Source of the DNA: Bacteroides oleiciplenus YIT 12058
GTDB taxonomy: Bacteria; Bacteroidota; Bacteroidia; Bacteroidales; Bacteroidaceae
DNA: 64,000 bases
Direction of reading: 5' to 3'
Assembly (NCBI RefSeq): GCF_000315485.1
Contig: NZ_JH992940.1
Location: 829,057-893,056 of the forward strand
Below the pieces are notes generated by a model. The model was not told the DNA's origin and ran no database searches. It worked only from the letters and a program-made list of their open reading frames with translations. Positions 42,756-50,801 of this stretch are shown one piece after another (within the stretch, counting starts at the first letter, position 1; each line of letters begins with the position of its first letter). The position numbers and the translations under genes are program-made.

Positions 42756-43799
42756 CTATCTGTTCACAATACTTTTTGTTGCCGGAAGCACAGGTTTATA
42801 ATCTTGCAAGTCCAGCTTCAGGCTAGTCCCTGTACTTATCCCTACAATTCCGATTCCTCCTGTAATGTTTGAAGGAAGTTTGATTGCCTCATTGAAGGGA
42901 CCGCCACTATTGTCTGAATCCAAAATATTGAGTGCTCTCAAATAATAATATTCTCCTTCGGAAATACCAAGAAGATGTACGAGAATATTAGTCTTCACAT
43001 TTTTTATATCCTTCAAATTCTCATAGACTCCATAATAGAGGTTTTGACCGTATGGATAATATTCAGTACTTACTGACATTGTGTATCTGCCGTTAATACG
43101 TGAATTATCAAATACCCCGTATTTATTTTCCGGAGAATCAAAAATGTTTTTGCCATCCATAGGGGTTGGCCTGCCGTCTGTCAATACCACATCTTCACGG
43201 CTGATCAGGCGCTCTACCGTATTAACAATAACAGTTGTATCGTTGTCGGTATTTGATGAAACCGCGTCAACTGTCTGTATCCGCTCTATCGCTATTCTAT
43301 AGTAATTATCCACATTCGCATTATCCGTAAAGGTTACATTCAATTTGATAAACCTTTGGGTATCAAAGGGGGTAGTAATAAAAACCGATGTCGTGTCAAT
43401 ACGTTCAATGACCATAGAAGAAGGAACCAGAGCCTCCCCCCAGGCTTTAAATTGACTGTCAGCGGTAGATACTTCTATTTTAACCTTGTCTCCGGGAACG
43501 AAGTGTGTTGAGCTAAAATAATCACCCGGGGATGCCCCTTGTGCTGTTTCATTATATGTTGCAGCCGTTATTTCCTCTTTCAGTTCTTCATTGACAAAGA
43601 CTTTGATCCGGGCATCTGTAATATATGTTACTTGATTGTGCCCGGTTAGAGCCACAACAATTTTATTCTCCTGCTTTTGTGCATCCAGTAACGCATTTAC
43701 AATGAGCTTGGACGGTTCATTGCCATAGTCAAGTGGAATCTCATTAGTACATGACACTAATGAAAAAAATGCAACTATTGATAATAAGCTTTTCTTCAT
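42756..43799 (-). CDS. DUF4249 family lipoprotein
   Basis: 347 aa. Lipobox Cys17 (FFSLVSC|TNEIP). 'LIVNALLDAQKQENKIVVALTG', 'ARIKVFVNEEL', 'YYLRALNILDSDN' match DUF4249, a lipoprotein family nearly always encoded after a TonB receptor in Bacteroidetes. It lies 4 nt after the receptor gene. It probably caps or assists that receptor; ligand unknown. Confidence 0.82.
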   Translation of the reverse strand: MKKSLLSIVAFFSLVSCTNEIPLDYGNEPSKLIVNALLDAQKQENKIVVALTGHNQVTYITDARIKVFVNEELKEEITAATYNETAQGASPGDYFSSTHFVPGDKVKIEVSTADSQFKAWGEALVPSSMVIERIDTTSVFITTPFDTQRFIKLNVTFTDNANVDNYYRIAIERIQTVDAVSSNTDNDTTVIVNTVERLISREDVVLTDGRPTPMDGKNIFDSPENKYGVFDNSRINGRYTMSVSTEYYPYGQNLYYGVYENLKDIKNVKTNILVHLLGISEGEYYYLRALNILDSDNSGGPFNEAIKLPSNITGGIGIVGISTGTSLKLDLQDYKPVLPATKSIVNR

Positions 43800-43803
43800 A
43801 AAT

Positions 43804-46170
43804 CTAAAATTTATAGGTATAGGTAACCGATGGAATAAGGGGTAATATTGTGACCTTTTTCAGTACATCCCGGCGATTTCCGTTTTCATCTTTAGCATCC
43901 CTGAACAGGAATGTGGGATTCATTGCATTATAAACATTAAACAAGCTGATATTCCATGTTCTAACTCCATGGCTGGTCTTCTTATGAAAATTAACTCCTA
44001 TACTAAGTTGATGGCTGCTTGGCATGCGGTAATTATTCCGTTGACCTACATAATCAACTAAAGATGGTGTCAAGTCATCCCCAGGGCGTACTACAATTGT
44101 ACTTTGTTCGCCAATCGTTGTCGTACCTCCGGTACGAAATTCCCATGAAGCGCCCATATCAATCTTTTCCGAAAATTTATGATTGACAGTCAAGCTAATG
44201 TTATGCCTCCTGTCATATTTATATGGGAACCATCTTCCGTCATTAATACTCCCTGATGGGAATTTACGATCACTTTTGGCAAGAGTATAAGCCAACCACC
44301 CTGTGGTCTTACCTATTTTTTTCTGTACCATAAATTCAACTCCCATAGAGCGTCCTTTTCCCATTTCAACCTTGCTCTCCCAATTGTAGGACGATCCCAT
44401 AAGTGCTGCTCCATCTTTATACTCCAATACATTATTTACGTTTTTATAATAACCTTCTACAGAAAGTTCCCAACCATGAATTCCGGTGTAATACATCCCA
44501 AGAGAATATTGGTGTGCTTTCATCGGTCGTATGTTTTTGGTGGCAGGTACCCACAAATCAGTAGGCATGGTCATGGTGTAACTGGATAAGAGATGAATAT
44601 TTTGGTTCATCTGAGTATATGATGCTTTCAGAGCAATATCACGATTTAGTTGGAAACGGGCCGACAATCGGGGCTGCAACGAAAGATAAGATTTCTTTTG
44701 CACGTGAAATAGGGATAGGTTTAATCCGGCATTAATACTAACCCGGTCACTGATATCAAAATCATCTTCCACATATAAAGTCGATTCATGAGCATAAATC
44801 TCTGAATCAAGCAAGCTCTTAAAATCCTTATTTATATCATCAGAGCTATTCTGAATTTTCCCGGTGAGACTTTCCGGTTTAAATGAGTGATACAAATAGA
44901 TCATCCCAAACTTTATATGATGTTTAGGCAAAGGGAGATAGTCAAAATCAAGGCTATACGTCCAATCTTTAATTCCCGAATTGTAATCCGAACGATAACT
45001 GCCATCTTTCTGCGAAGTCTTATTGACTGACTGGTATCTGTATTCAGTATATGCGACTGTGGTATTACTGAATAAGACCGGAGAAATTACATAATTCCAA
45101 CGCAATGCCGCAACGGTATTCCCCCATCTCAGACTATTTTCATCCTTAGACTGGTATTTCTTAAAATCTTCCTGATTCATGATTGAGAATTTGTCAGTTC
45201 CGCTATATACACTTAGAAATAACCGGTGCTTATCATTAAACTTATGATTTACCTTTGCATTGAAATCATAGAAATAATAGTTGAACTGGTCTTCCTCCTT
45301 CATAAAGGGACGGGCTATCACATCAATATAGGATCGGCGGGCAGAAATATTAAAGGAGGTCCGGTCTTTTACTATCGGACCTTCAAACTGAAGTTTGGCT
45401 GACAACAAACCGACTCCTAAAGTGCCATGAAATTTACGCATATCACCATCATTCGTACGAACGTCAACGACCGAAGACAAGCGTCCGCCGAAGCGTGCAG
45501 GAAAACTCCCTTTATACAGATCCACCTTTTTAACGGATTCAGGAGTAAATATGGAAAAGAAACCGAATAAGTGGTCTACGTTGTAAAGAGGGACGCCGTC
45601 CAATAAGATTAAATTTTCATCAGGACCGCCACCCCTTACATATATCCCGGAACTCCCTTCTGCACCGGATTGCACTCCGGGCATCATCTGGATAGTCTTC
45701 ATGATATCAACTTCCCCTAATACAGCCGGAATCCCCTTCAACTGTTCCATGGGGATATTAATTGCTCCCATACGGGTCGCATTGATCCCTGTTTCAGAAC
45801 GATTACCATAAACTACAATCTCGTCCAGTTCTTGATTCACCTTTAAGGGTATATTGAGTTTTAAATTCAAAGACACATCAAGTATTTTCATACTTGTCTG
45901 GTATCCAATATAGGAAAACTGTAAATCGGCTTTGCCTTCAGGTAAAGTAATACTATAAAATCCAAATTCATTTGTCGTAGTACCCACCTGAGATATTTTA
46001 TCGTAAATATTTGCGCCCAGCAGACTTTCACCTGAAGATTCATCCGTCACATAACCGCTTATTGTATACCTATCGTCTTTCACTGCAGTTTGCGCATAAA
46101 GGATAACAGGAAAAATCAATAAGACAAGACATATCTTTCTCCGGTAGCTATTTATTCTTTTATTCACCAT
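43804..46170 (-). CDS. TonB-dependent receptor with carboxypeptidase-regulatory domain
   Basis: 788 aa. Signal peptide (LLIFPVILYAQ), CarboxypepD_reg domain ('ISGYVTDESSGESLLGANI'), plug ('EIVVYGNRSETGINATRMG', 'DEDLILLDGVPLYNVDHLFG'-like 'ENLILLDGVPLYN', 'VDLYKGSFPARFGG'), and full barrel. It lies 14 nt after the ABC exporter gene, so it shares the peptide-export operon. It may import a ligand tied to the peptide, act in secretion, or be the self-receptor; sequence does not decide. Confidence 0.87.
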   Translation of the reverse strand: MVNKRINSYRRKICLVLLIFPVILYAQTAVKDDRYTISGYVTDESSGESLLGANIYDKISQVGTTTNEFGFYSITLPEGKADLQFSYIGYQTSMKILDVSLNLKLNIPLKVNQELDEIVVYGNRSETGINATRMGAINIPMEQLKGIPAVLGEVDIMKTIQMMPGVQSGAEGSSGIYVRGGGPDENLILLDGVPLYNVDHLFGFFSIFTPESVKKVDLYKGSFPARFGGRLSSVVDVRTNDGDMRKFHGTLGVGLLSAKLQFEGPIVKDRTSFNISARRSYIDVIARPFMKEEDQFNYYFYDFNAKVNHKFNDKHRLFLSVYSGTDKFSIMNQEDFKKYQSKDENSLRWGNTVAALRWNYVISPVLFSNTTVAYTEYRYQSVNKTSQKDGSYRSDYNSGIKDWTYSLDFDYLPLPKHHIKFGMIYLYHSFKPESLTGKIQNSSDDINKDFKSLLDSEIYAHESTLYVEDDFDISDRVSINAGLNLSLFHVQKKSYLSLQPRLSARFQLNRDIALKASYTQMNQNIHLLSSYTMTMPTDLWVPATKNIRPMKAHQYSLGMYYTGIHGWELSVEGYYKNVNNVLEYKDGAALMGSSYNWESKVEMGKGRSMGVEFMVQKKIGKTTGWLAYTLAKSDRKFPSGSINDGRWFPYKYDRRHNISLTVNHKFSEKIDMGASWEFRTGGTTTIGEQSTIVVRPGDDLTPSLVDYVGQRNNYRMPSSHQLSIGVNFHKKTSHGVRTWNISLFNVYNAMNPTFLFRDAKDENGNRRDVLKKVTILPLIPSVTYTYKF

Positions 46171-46184
46171 ATCATATTATTTAT

Positions 46185-48380
46185 TTAGTTTTCAAACAAT
46201 AGGGAATGATATTTACTATAGGTATTTTCTCTAACTATCAGTTCTTCATGTGTGCCGGCATCGATCACATGATTCTCATTCAAAACAAAAATTTTATCTG
46301 TTTTTTTAGCTATTTCAGGCTTATGCGTTATCATCAGGATAATCTTCTCTCTTTTTATTTTTTGGAGGATATTCATCATAATTAGTTCGTTTGACTTATC
46401 CATTGATGCGGTAGGTTCGTCTAAAACCAGTATATGCGAGTTAGTAAATAAGGCCCTTACAAAACCAATTAGTTGTTTCTGCCCACCAGATAAATTAATT
46501 CCGTTTTCACTTAAATTGTTGAACAGGTTTAATGCTGAACTTGAATCCAAGAAGCTGTTCAATTCATACTCAGCACACAATTTCTTTAATCGGCTTGTTT
46601 CTTCTGGATGAAACATAGTTATATTGTCCGCAACTGTACCCATAAATATTTTGGTATTCTGTGAAACGACACTTAAATAAGAACGCCAGCTGGCTATGGT
46701 ATATTTATTAATATTATCACCATCAAAAATAATTTCTCCATTTTTAATGGGGTAAAATCTCTGAATGAGATATAATAATGTACTCTTTCCTGTGCCAACA
46801 TCACCGAAGAGAGTTACAAATTCTCCAGTGCAAATTTTCATATTCAGATTATGTAATAATTCTATCTTCCCCGGATAACTAAACGAAACATCACACAGTT
46901 CTAAAAAATGGAATTCTTTGATAGCTTCTTTCATGGAGTGTTCTCCATTAGGAACTATTCGTTTCTCCTCTTGGGAACTCATTATATCATGCAAACGCTC
47001 AAAAGCAACTATGGATTCTTGAATATGAATAATTACTGATATTATATTTATTGTAGTCGCTATTGTTAAAGATAAGATAGTGATAATAGCAAACAGCTGG
47101 CCTAATTCCAGTTTTTCTGTCATCACATAATATGCTCCTAAAGACATGGCTATTATAGAAAAAACAGAACCTAATATGTTAATTATTAAATCATAACCAG
47201 AACTGAACTTTCCCAAATGCTTTGCCGTTTCTTGAGTTACATAATACTGAGATTCAAGTTTCTCTGTAAAAAAGGACTCACAAACATAATTTTTGATACA
47301 TTGTATTCCAGAAATACTTTCAACGGCATAAGCTTCGAAATCGGCATAATTTGTCATAAGTTCTCTCTGTTTGTTCTTTATAACAATAGAAAAGTACCTC
47401 GAAACAACAATCATGACAGGGATAGATAAGGCAGCGATAAAAGCAATTTCTATATTGTAGTACATTAACAGGAGAATAGAGAAAAACAAAGTCATACACT
47501 CAACAATAGTGGAGTTTATAAGGACAACGATAGCTCCTTGAATTCGCTCGGTTTCCTTCATTCTGGAAATAACCTCACCTATACGCATTGAATTAAAAAA
47601 AGACATAGGTAAAGAGAATATCTTGCCAAGAAAAGTGGCGATAAGACGATTATTAAACAATTTAGTATGACGTATTATCAGGATGTCTCTAAAAAAAGAA
47701 AGAAAAATACCTATTATGATAATAATCAAATATAAAGAGATAAAAGAAAATAAGGTGTACACATTCTTTTCAGGGAGAACGTCATCAATCAATTTTTGGG
47801 TAAACAGAGCTGTAGTAAACCCTAATAAGGAAGTAAAAAGGCTCAAGAAAAATGTCATCAATAAGAGATGTCCATCCGGAGAGATTAATCCTTTTAAGAA
47901 AGTTCTTCTCTGATATGAATAATTGGTATCGTCTTTTTTCAATTCGGAGTTGTGAGCCAATGTCAGCAATGTTCTTGTTTCCCAAACAGAAGTTAGTAAT
48001 TCTTCTGTATAATACTGGATGCCTATTGCCGGATCTCCAATAATGAATTCTTCCTTCTTTTGGTCATACCCGTAATACAGAATAAAATGAGGGAGTTTGT
48101 TAGCGTTTGTAATATACAAAATCGCTAATGTATTGAGTGCTTTCAAAGATTGGATATCACCTTCATACCCATTAGAATCAAAGCCCAACTCTCTGGCGGC
48201 GTCACGTAGTCCTAAAAAGGTTGTTCCTTCTATCGTGGTTCCAGTGCTAATCTTCAGCTGTTCTTCATTTATATCTTTCCCATACAACTTTGAAGCTGAC
48301 ACAAGACAAGCCAACCCACATGAACTCTGAGTATGCTGTAGACAAAAAGAATGCTTTATCTTTTTTATATCAACAATCAT
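46185..48380 (-). CDS. Peptidase C39-containing ABC exporter (bacteriocin type)
   Basis: 731 aa. Fused N-terminal C39 cysteine protease: Cys21 in 'QSSCGLACL', His98 in 'LPHFILYYG', Asp116 in 'IIGDPAIG'. Then a six-helix ABC transmembrane domain (about 160-450) and an ATPase with Walker A 'FGDVGTGKSTLL', signature 'NLSGGQKQLIGFVRAL' and Walker B 'ILVLDEPTASMD'. Such transporters cut double-glycine leaders and export the mature peptide; the matching precursor is 570 nt upstream. It overlaps the thioredoxin-like gene by 4 nt (ATGA). No HlyD or TolC partner is in the operon. Confidence 0.95.
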   Translation of the reverse strand: MIVDIKKIKHSFCLQHTQSSCGLACLVSASKLYGKDINEEQLKISTGTTIEGTTFLGLRDAARELGFDSNGYEGDIQSLKALNTLAILYITNANKLPHFILYYGYDQKKEEFIIGDPAIGIQYYTEELLTSVWETRTLLTLAHNSELKKDDTNYSYQRRTFLKGLISPDGHLLLMTFFLSLFTSLLGFTTALFTQKLIDDVLPEKNVYTLFSFISLYLIIIIIGIFLSFFRDILIIRHTKLFNNRLIATFLGKIFSLPMSFFNSMRIGEVISRMKETERIQGAIVVLINSTIVECMTLFFSILLLMYYNIEIAFIAALSIPVMIVVSRYFSIVIKNKQRELMTNYADFEAYAVESISGIQCIKNYVCESFFTEKLESQYYVTQETAKHLGKFSSGYDLIINILGSVFSIIAMSLGAYYVMTEKLELGQLFAIITILSLTIATTINIISVIIHIQESIVAFERLHDIMSSQEEKRIVPNGEHSMKEAIKEFHFLELCDVSFSYPGKIELLHNLNMKICTGEFVTLFGDVGTGKSTLLYLIQRFYPIKNGEIIFDGDNINKYTIASWRSYLSVVSQNTKIFMGTVADNITMFHPEETSRLKKLCAEYELNSFLDSSSALNLFNNLSENGINLSGGQKQLIGFVRALFTNSHILVLDEPTASMDKSNELIMMNILQKIKREKIILMITHKPEIAKKTDKIFVLNENHVIDAGTHEELIVRENTYSKYHSLLFEN

Positions 48381-48895
48381 TCTGAACTGTTATTTTTTAA
48401 TAGCTCCTGAAGGATATTCTCATCAATAGACTCTCCTCGACGGAAAAGTGTACCATTTTTATTGAATATTAGAAATGACGGATAGCCTTTTACATCATAA
48501 TAATCCAATAAAGACATTTTATCATCAGAAATAACATAAACATTATCAAAATCAAGACAGACTTTCTTATGTAAAAAGAAAGCTGACAGACTAGCTTTAG
48601 GCTCAAAAGAAATAAAAAGCACATGATAAAACATCGAGATTTGTTTAAGTTGCTTTTCCAACAACAAGATTTCCGCTAAACAGAGTTCACACTGTGTATT
48701 AAAAAATATCAGAATAGTTTGACTCCCCTTCATTTGTTCAGAAGTGATCATCTTTCCATTAATACTTTCAGCCTGAATCCAAAGAGAATTATGTTGTATT
48801 TTGAATGGATTATCGTGTCTCAAAGAAAGGATTCCAAGAATTATAGTTATAAGCATTACAGCAAATAATGCAAAAAGAGCCTTTTTTTTATTCAT
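48377..48895 (-). CDS. Membrane-anchored thioredoxin-like (TlpA/redoxin) protein
   Basis: 172 aa. N-terminal membrane helix (7-24), then a thioredoxin fold with 'LIFFNTQCELCLAEI' giving a Cys69-x-x-Cys72 centre, and the cis-Pro motif 'VKGYPSFLIF'. It would act in the periplasm. Between a cysteine-rich precursor peptide and its exporter, it probably forms, reshuffles or reduces the peptide's disulfides. 53 nt after the precursor gene. Confidence 0.85.
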   Translation of the reverse strand: MNKKKALFALFAVMLITIILGILSLRHDNPFKIQHNSLWIQAESINGKMITSEQMKGSQTILIFFNTQCELCLAEILLLEKQLKQISMFYHVLFISFEPKASLSAFFLHKKVCLDFDNVYVISDDKMSLLDYYDVKGYPSFLIFNKNGTLFRRGESIDENILQELLKNNSSE

Positions 48896-48948
48896 TATAA
48901 TTTATATAAATAATAGTCAGGTATTATTTACCTGACTATTAGAATTAG

Positions 48949-49143
48949 TTAGGCTTTCGTTCCGTCATACCCGCAACTCATGCCGTTATTCCATCCACCG
49001 TAGCTTTTACCCCATAAACGATGGTAAACCTTGCGGCATCTGCAAGCAGGACCTGCACCCATTTTTTCACATTGCCAGCGTGTGGCCCAAAATTTACCGC
49101 CTCCACTGATGTTAGCCATCTGTTGTTCTGTAATTTCATTCAT
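48949..49143 (-). CDS. Double-glycine leader, cysteine-rich bacteriocin-like precursor peptide
   Basis: 64 aa. Leader MNEITEQQMANISGG (15 aa) has hydrophobic residues at -4 (Ile12), -7 (Met9) and -12 (Ile4) relative to Gly14-Gly15, the class II bacteriocin leader rule for C39 peptidases. The predicted mature 49-mer has four Cys (25, 34, 36, 57), four Trp, nine Lys/Arg and only two acidic residues, so it is cationic and may carry two disulfides. Genes for a membrane protein, a thioredoxin-like protein and a C39 ABC exporter flank it. It resembles the bacteroidetocin type of Bacteroidales peptide toxin; I cannot say whether it is a known member. Confidence 0.82.
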   Translation of the reverse strand: MNEITEQQMANISGGGKFWATRWQCEKMGAGPACRCRKVYHRLWGKSYGGWNNGMSCGYDGTKA

Positions 49144-49161
49144 GATTTTAAATTTTAAAAA

Positions 49162-49827
49162 TTAGTTGAATAATAGTTCAATAAAATACATAAAACATAT
49201 ATATATTATGGTACCAAATAGATATATTCCAAGTGTTAGCAATATCGTCCTCATCAAGTTGACAACAAGTATTTTTGATAAAATCGATGATAATACCAAG
49301 ATAAAAATGACTTCTACAAAATTTACCTTTTCCAATAATCGATAAATGAGGTTTGGCAAATCTTGATTAACAAAAAGTCTTCCTAAAGATTGGAAAAAGA
49401 ATTCATCATCTACCGTTTTTGCATTATACTCAATCACACCACCCGCTTTTAAGGATGTTACCAATAGACTATTTAATGAAAATATGATGATAGATTGGCA
49501 TGTAGCCTTGACACTATTTTTAAAGCTGATAAAATAGTTCAAAGCATTATATCCTATGAATAAACATATTGATATTAAAATGACTTGAATAGCAATATGA
49601 ACCGGAATCCATAAGTAATTATATAGTTCATAGAATTTAGCTTCCAATATGGCCTTCTGGTAATCGTCTGCTGAACTAAAAAGAGGTTTCAAGTACATAC
49701 TGTAGTAGTTGTCAGTCTGAATAAAACGATATTCCACAAATATCATTATTGCATAGATCATAATATTCAGCAAAAACAGATGCCAACAATTTATTTTAAG
49801 ATATTTACTAATCAAGGTATTTTCCAT
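49162..49827 (-). CDS. Polytopic membrane protein, candidate immunity or accessory factor
   Basis: 221 aa from ATG 49827. A longer frame starting at 49911 is unlikely because the promoter -7 box (49895-49902) lies inside it. About five membrane segments (for example 'LFLLNIMIYAIMIFV', 'IAIQVILISICLFIGY', 'VIFILVLSSILSKILVV'), resembling YIP1-type proteins. First gene of the operon, 18 nt before the precursor gene. Self-protection is a common role for such a protein beside a bacteriocin gene; this is inference. Confidence 0.65.
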   Translation of the reverse strand: MENTLISKYLKINCWHLFLLNIMIYAIMIFVEYRFIQTDNYYSMYLKPLFSSADDYQKAILEAKFYELYNYLWIPVHIAIQVILISICLFIGYNALNYFISFKNSVKATCQSIIIFSLNSLLVTSLKAGGVIEYNAKTVDDEFFFQSLGRLFVNQDLPNLIYRLLEKVNFVEVIFILVLSSILSKILVVNLMRTILLTLGIYLFGTIIYICFMYFIELLFN

Positions 49828-49894
49828 ATCATATTTTATATTTAAGAAATACCGGACTATGTATTTCAGCTGCTCCACATAAATTGGACTCCCG

Positions 49895-49902
49895 CAAAGA
49901 TA
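49895..49902 (-). promoter_or_regulatory. Promoter -7 box of the peptide operon
   Basis: Minus-strand TATCTTTG (49902 to 49895), matching TAnnTTTG. A TTG lies 16 nt upstream of it, shorter than the usual spacer. Confidence 0.55.
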
Positions 49903-49948
49903 GTCCCGCATATTTAAGCAATACTATACCTTGGAAAGAATCTGACTA

Positions 49949-49970
49949 TTTCTGAATTGAAGTTCAGAAA
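49949..49970. promoter_or_regulatory. Inverted repeat upstream of the peptide operon, operator candidate
   Basis: TTTCTGAA (49949-49956) - 6 nt - TTCAGAAA (49963-49970), a perfect 8-bp palindrome about 50 nt upstream of the -7 box. It fits a dimeric regulator site; the divergent HTH gene starts at 50078. Confidence 0.5.
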
Positions 49971-50077
49971 CGACGCACTCACATATTCCAAACATTTAAT
50001 CTTTTCAGCATTTTTACATCCCTAAAATCAACATTACAAGGCACAATTATGCTACTCGTGTGTAAACACCAAGAATT

Positions 50078-50371
50078 ATGGAAAGTATTGCAATAGAAAA
50101 GAAGGCTTATACGATGATGCTAGAACGCATCTCCAAGCTGAAAAACAGAGTGAATAATCTATATCCGAACCAAGAAGGCATCCTTCATGAAGAGTGGATT
50201 GAGAATGCCGAACTATCGCATCGGCTTAATATTTCTTTAAGAACCTTACAGACTTACCGAGAAAGAGGTGTGATAGGTTTTTCTACAATCGGAAGAAAAA
50301 TTTACTATAAAATATCGGACGTGGAAAAGCTTCTCAAAAAGAATCGTATTAGTAATAAAAATAAGAACTAA
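50078..50371 (+). CDS. Excisionase/MerR-type helix-turn-helix protein 1
   Basis: 97 aa. 'HRLNISLRTLQTYRERGVIGFSTIGRKIYYKISDVEKLL' is the winged HTH of the HTH_17/excisionase family. An N-terminal coiled segment precedes it. Such small genes occur in pairs beside tyrosine recombinases in Bacteroides mobile elements and regulate excision or transfer. It lies 3 nt before a related gene. Confidence 0.8.
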   Translation: MESIAIEKKAYTMMLERISKLKNRVNNLYPNQEGILHEEWIENAELSHRLNISLRTLQTYRERGVIGFSTIGRKIYYKISDVEKLLKKNRISNKNKN

Positions 50372-50374
50372 AAA

Positions 50375-50656
50375 ATGGAACTAATCACTGTAGAAGATTT
50401 TATGGAGGAACTGCAAGGATTTGACGAACTTGCGGAAAAGTTTGAATATGTACTGGCAATTTATAAACCTCCTTTAAACGGAGAACGCTATCTGACTAGT
50501 GAACAGGTTTGCAAACTTCTAAATATTACGAAAAGAACACTGCTGGAATACCGTGAAAAAGGCGAAGTACCCTACATCACTCTTTTTGGTAAAATGTTAT
50601 ATAAGGAAAGTGACTTGTTGGCTATTTTGGAAGAAAACTATATACCAAGATTTTAA
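50375..50656 (+). CDS. Excisionase/MerR-type helix-turn-helix protein 2
   Basis: 93 aa, distantly similar to the preceding gene: 'YLTSEQVCKLLNITKRTLLEYREKGEVPYITLFGKMLYKESDLLAIL'. HTH_17-type DNA-binding fold. Two genes in one operon, converging on the recombinase gene with a shared terminator between. Confidence 0.82.
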   Translation: MELITVEDFMEELQGFDELAEKFEYVLAIYKPPLNGERYLTSEQVCKLLNITKRTLLEYREKGEVPYITLFGKMLYKESDLLAILEENYIPRF

Positions 50657-50750
50657 AATCTGAATTATGAATATTATAATATCGAAGCCAAGCCAAAAAG
50701 AGACAAAAACTATCAGACTACGCTAACAACAATACAGATTTGCACAAATA

Positions 50751-50783
50751 AAAAGGCGATTGGATATCCCCCAACCGCCTTTT
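50751..50783. terminator. Bidirectional terminator between HTH pair and recombinase
   Basis: AAAAGGCG (50751-50758) pairs with CGCCTTTT (50776-50783), extended after one mismatch by TTGG/CCAA. A-rich on one side and T-rich on the other, so usable from both strands. Confidence 0.8.
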
Positions 50784-50801
50784 ATCTTTAAAATACATAA
50801 C

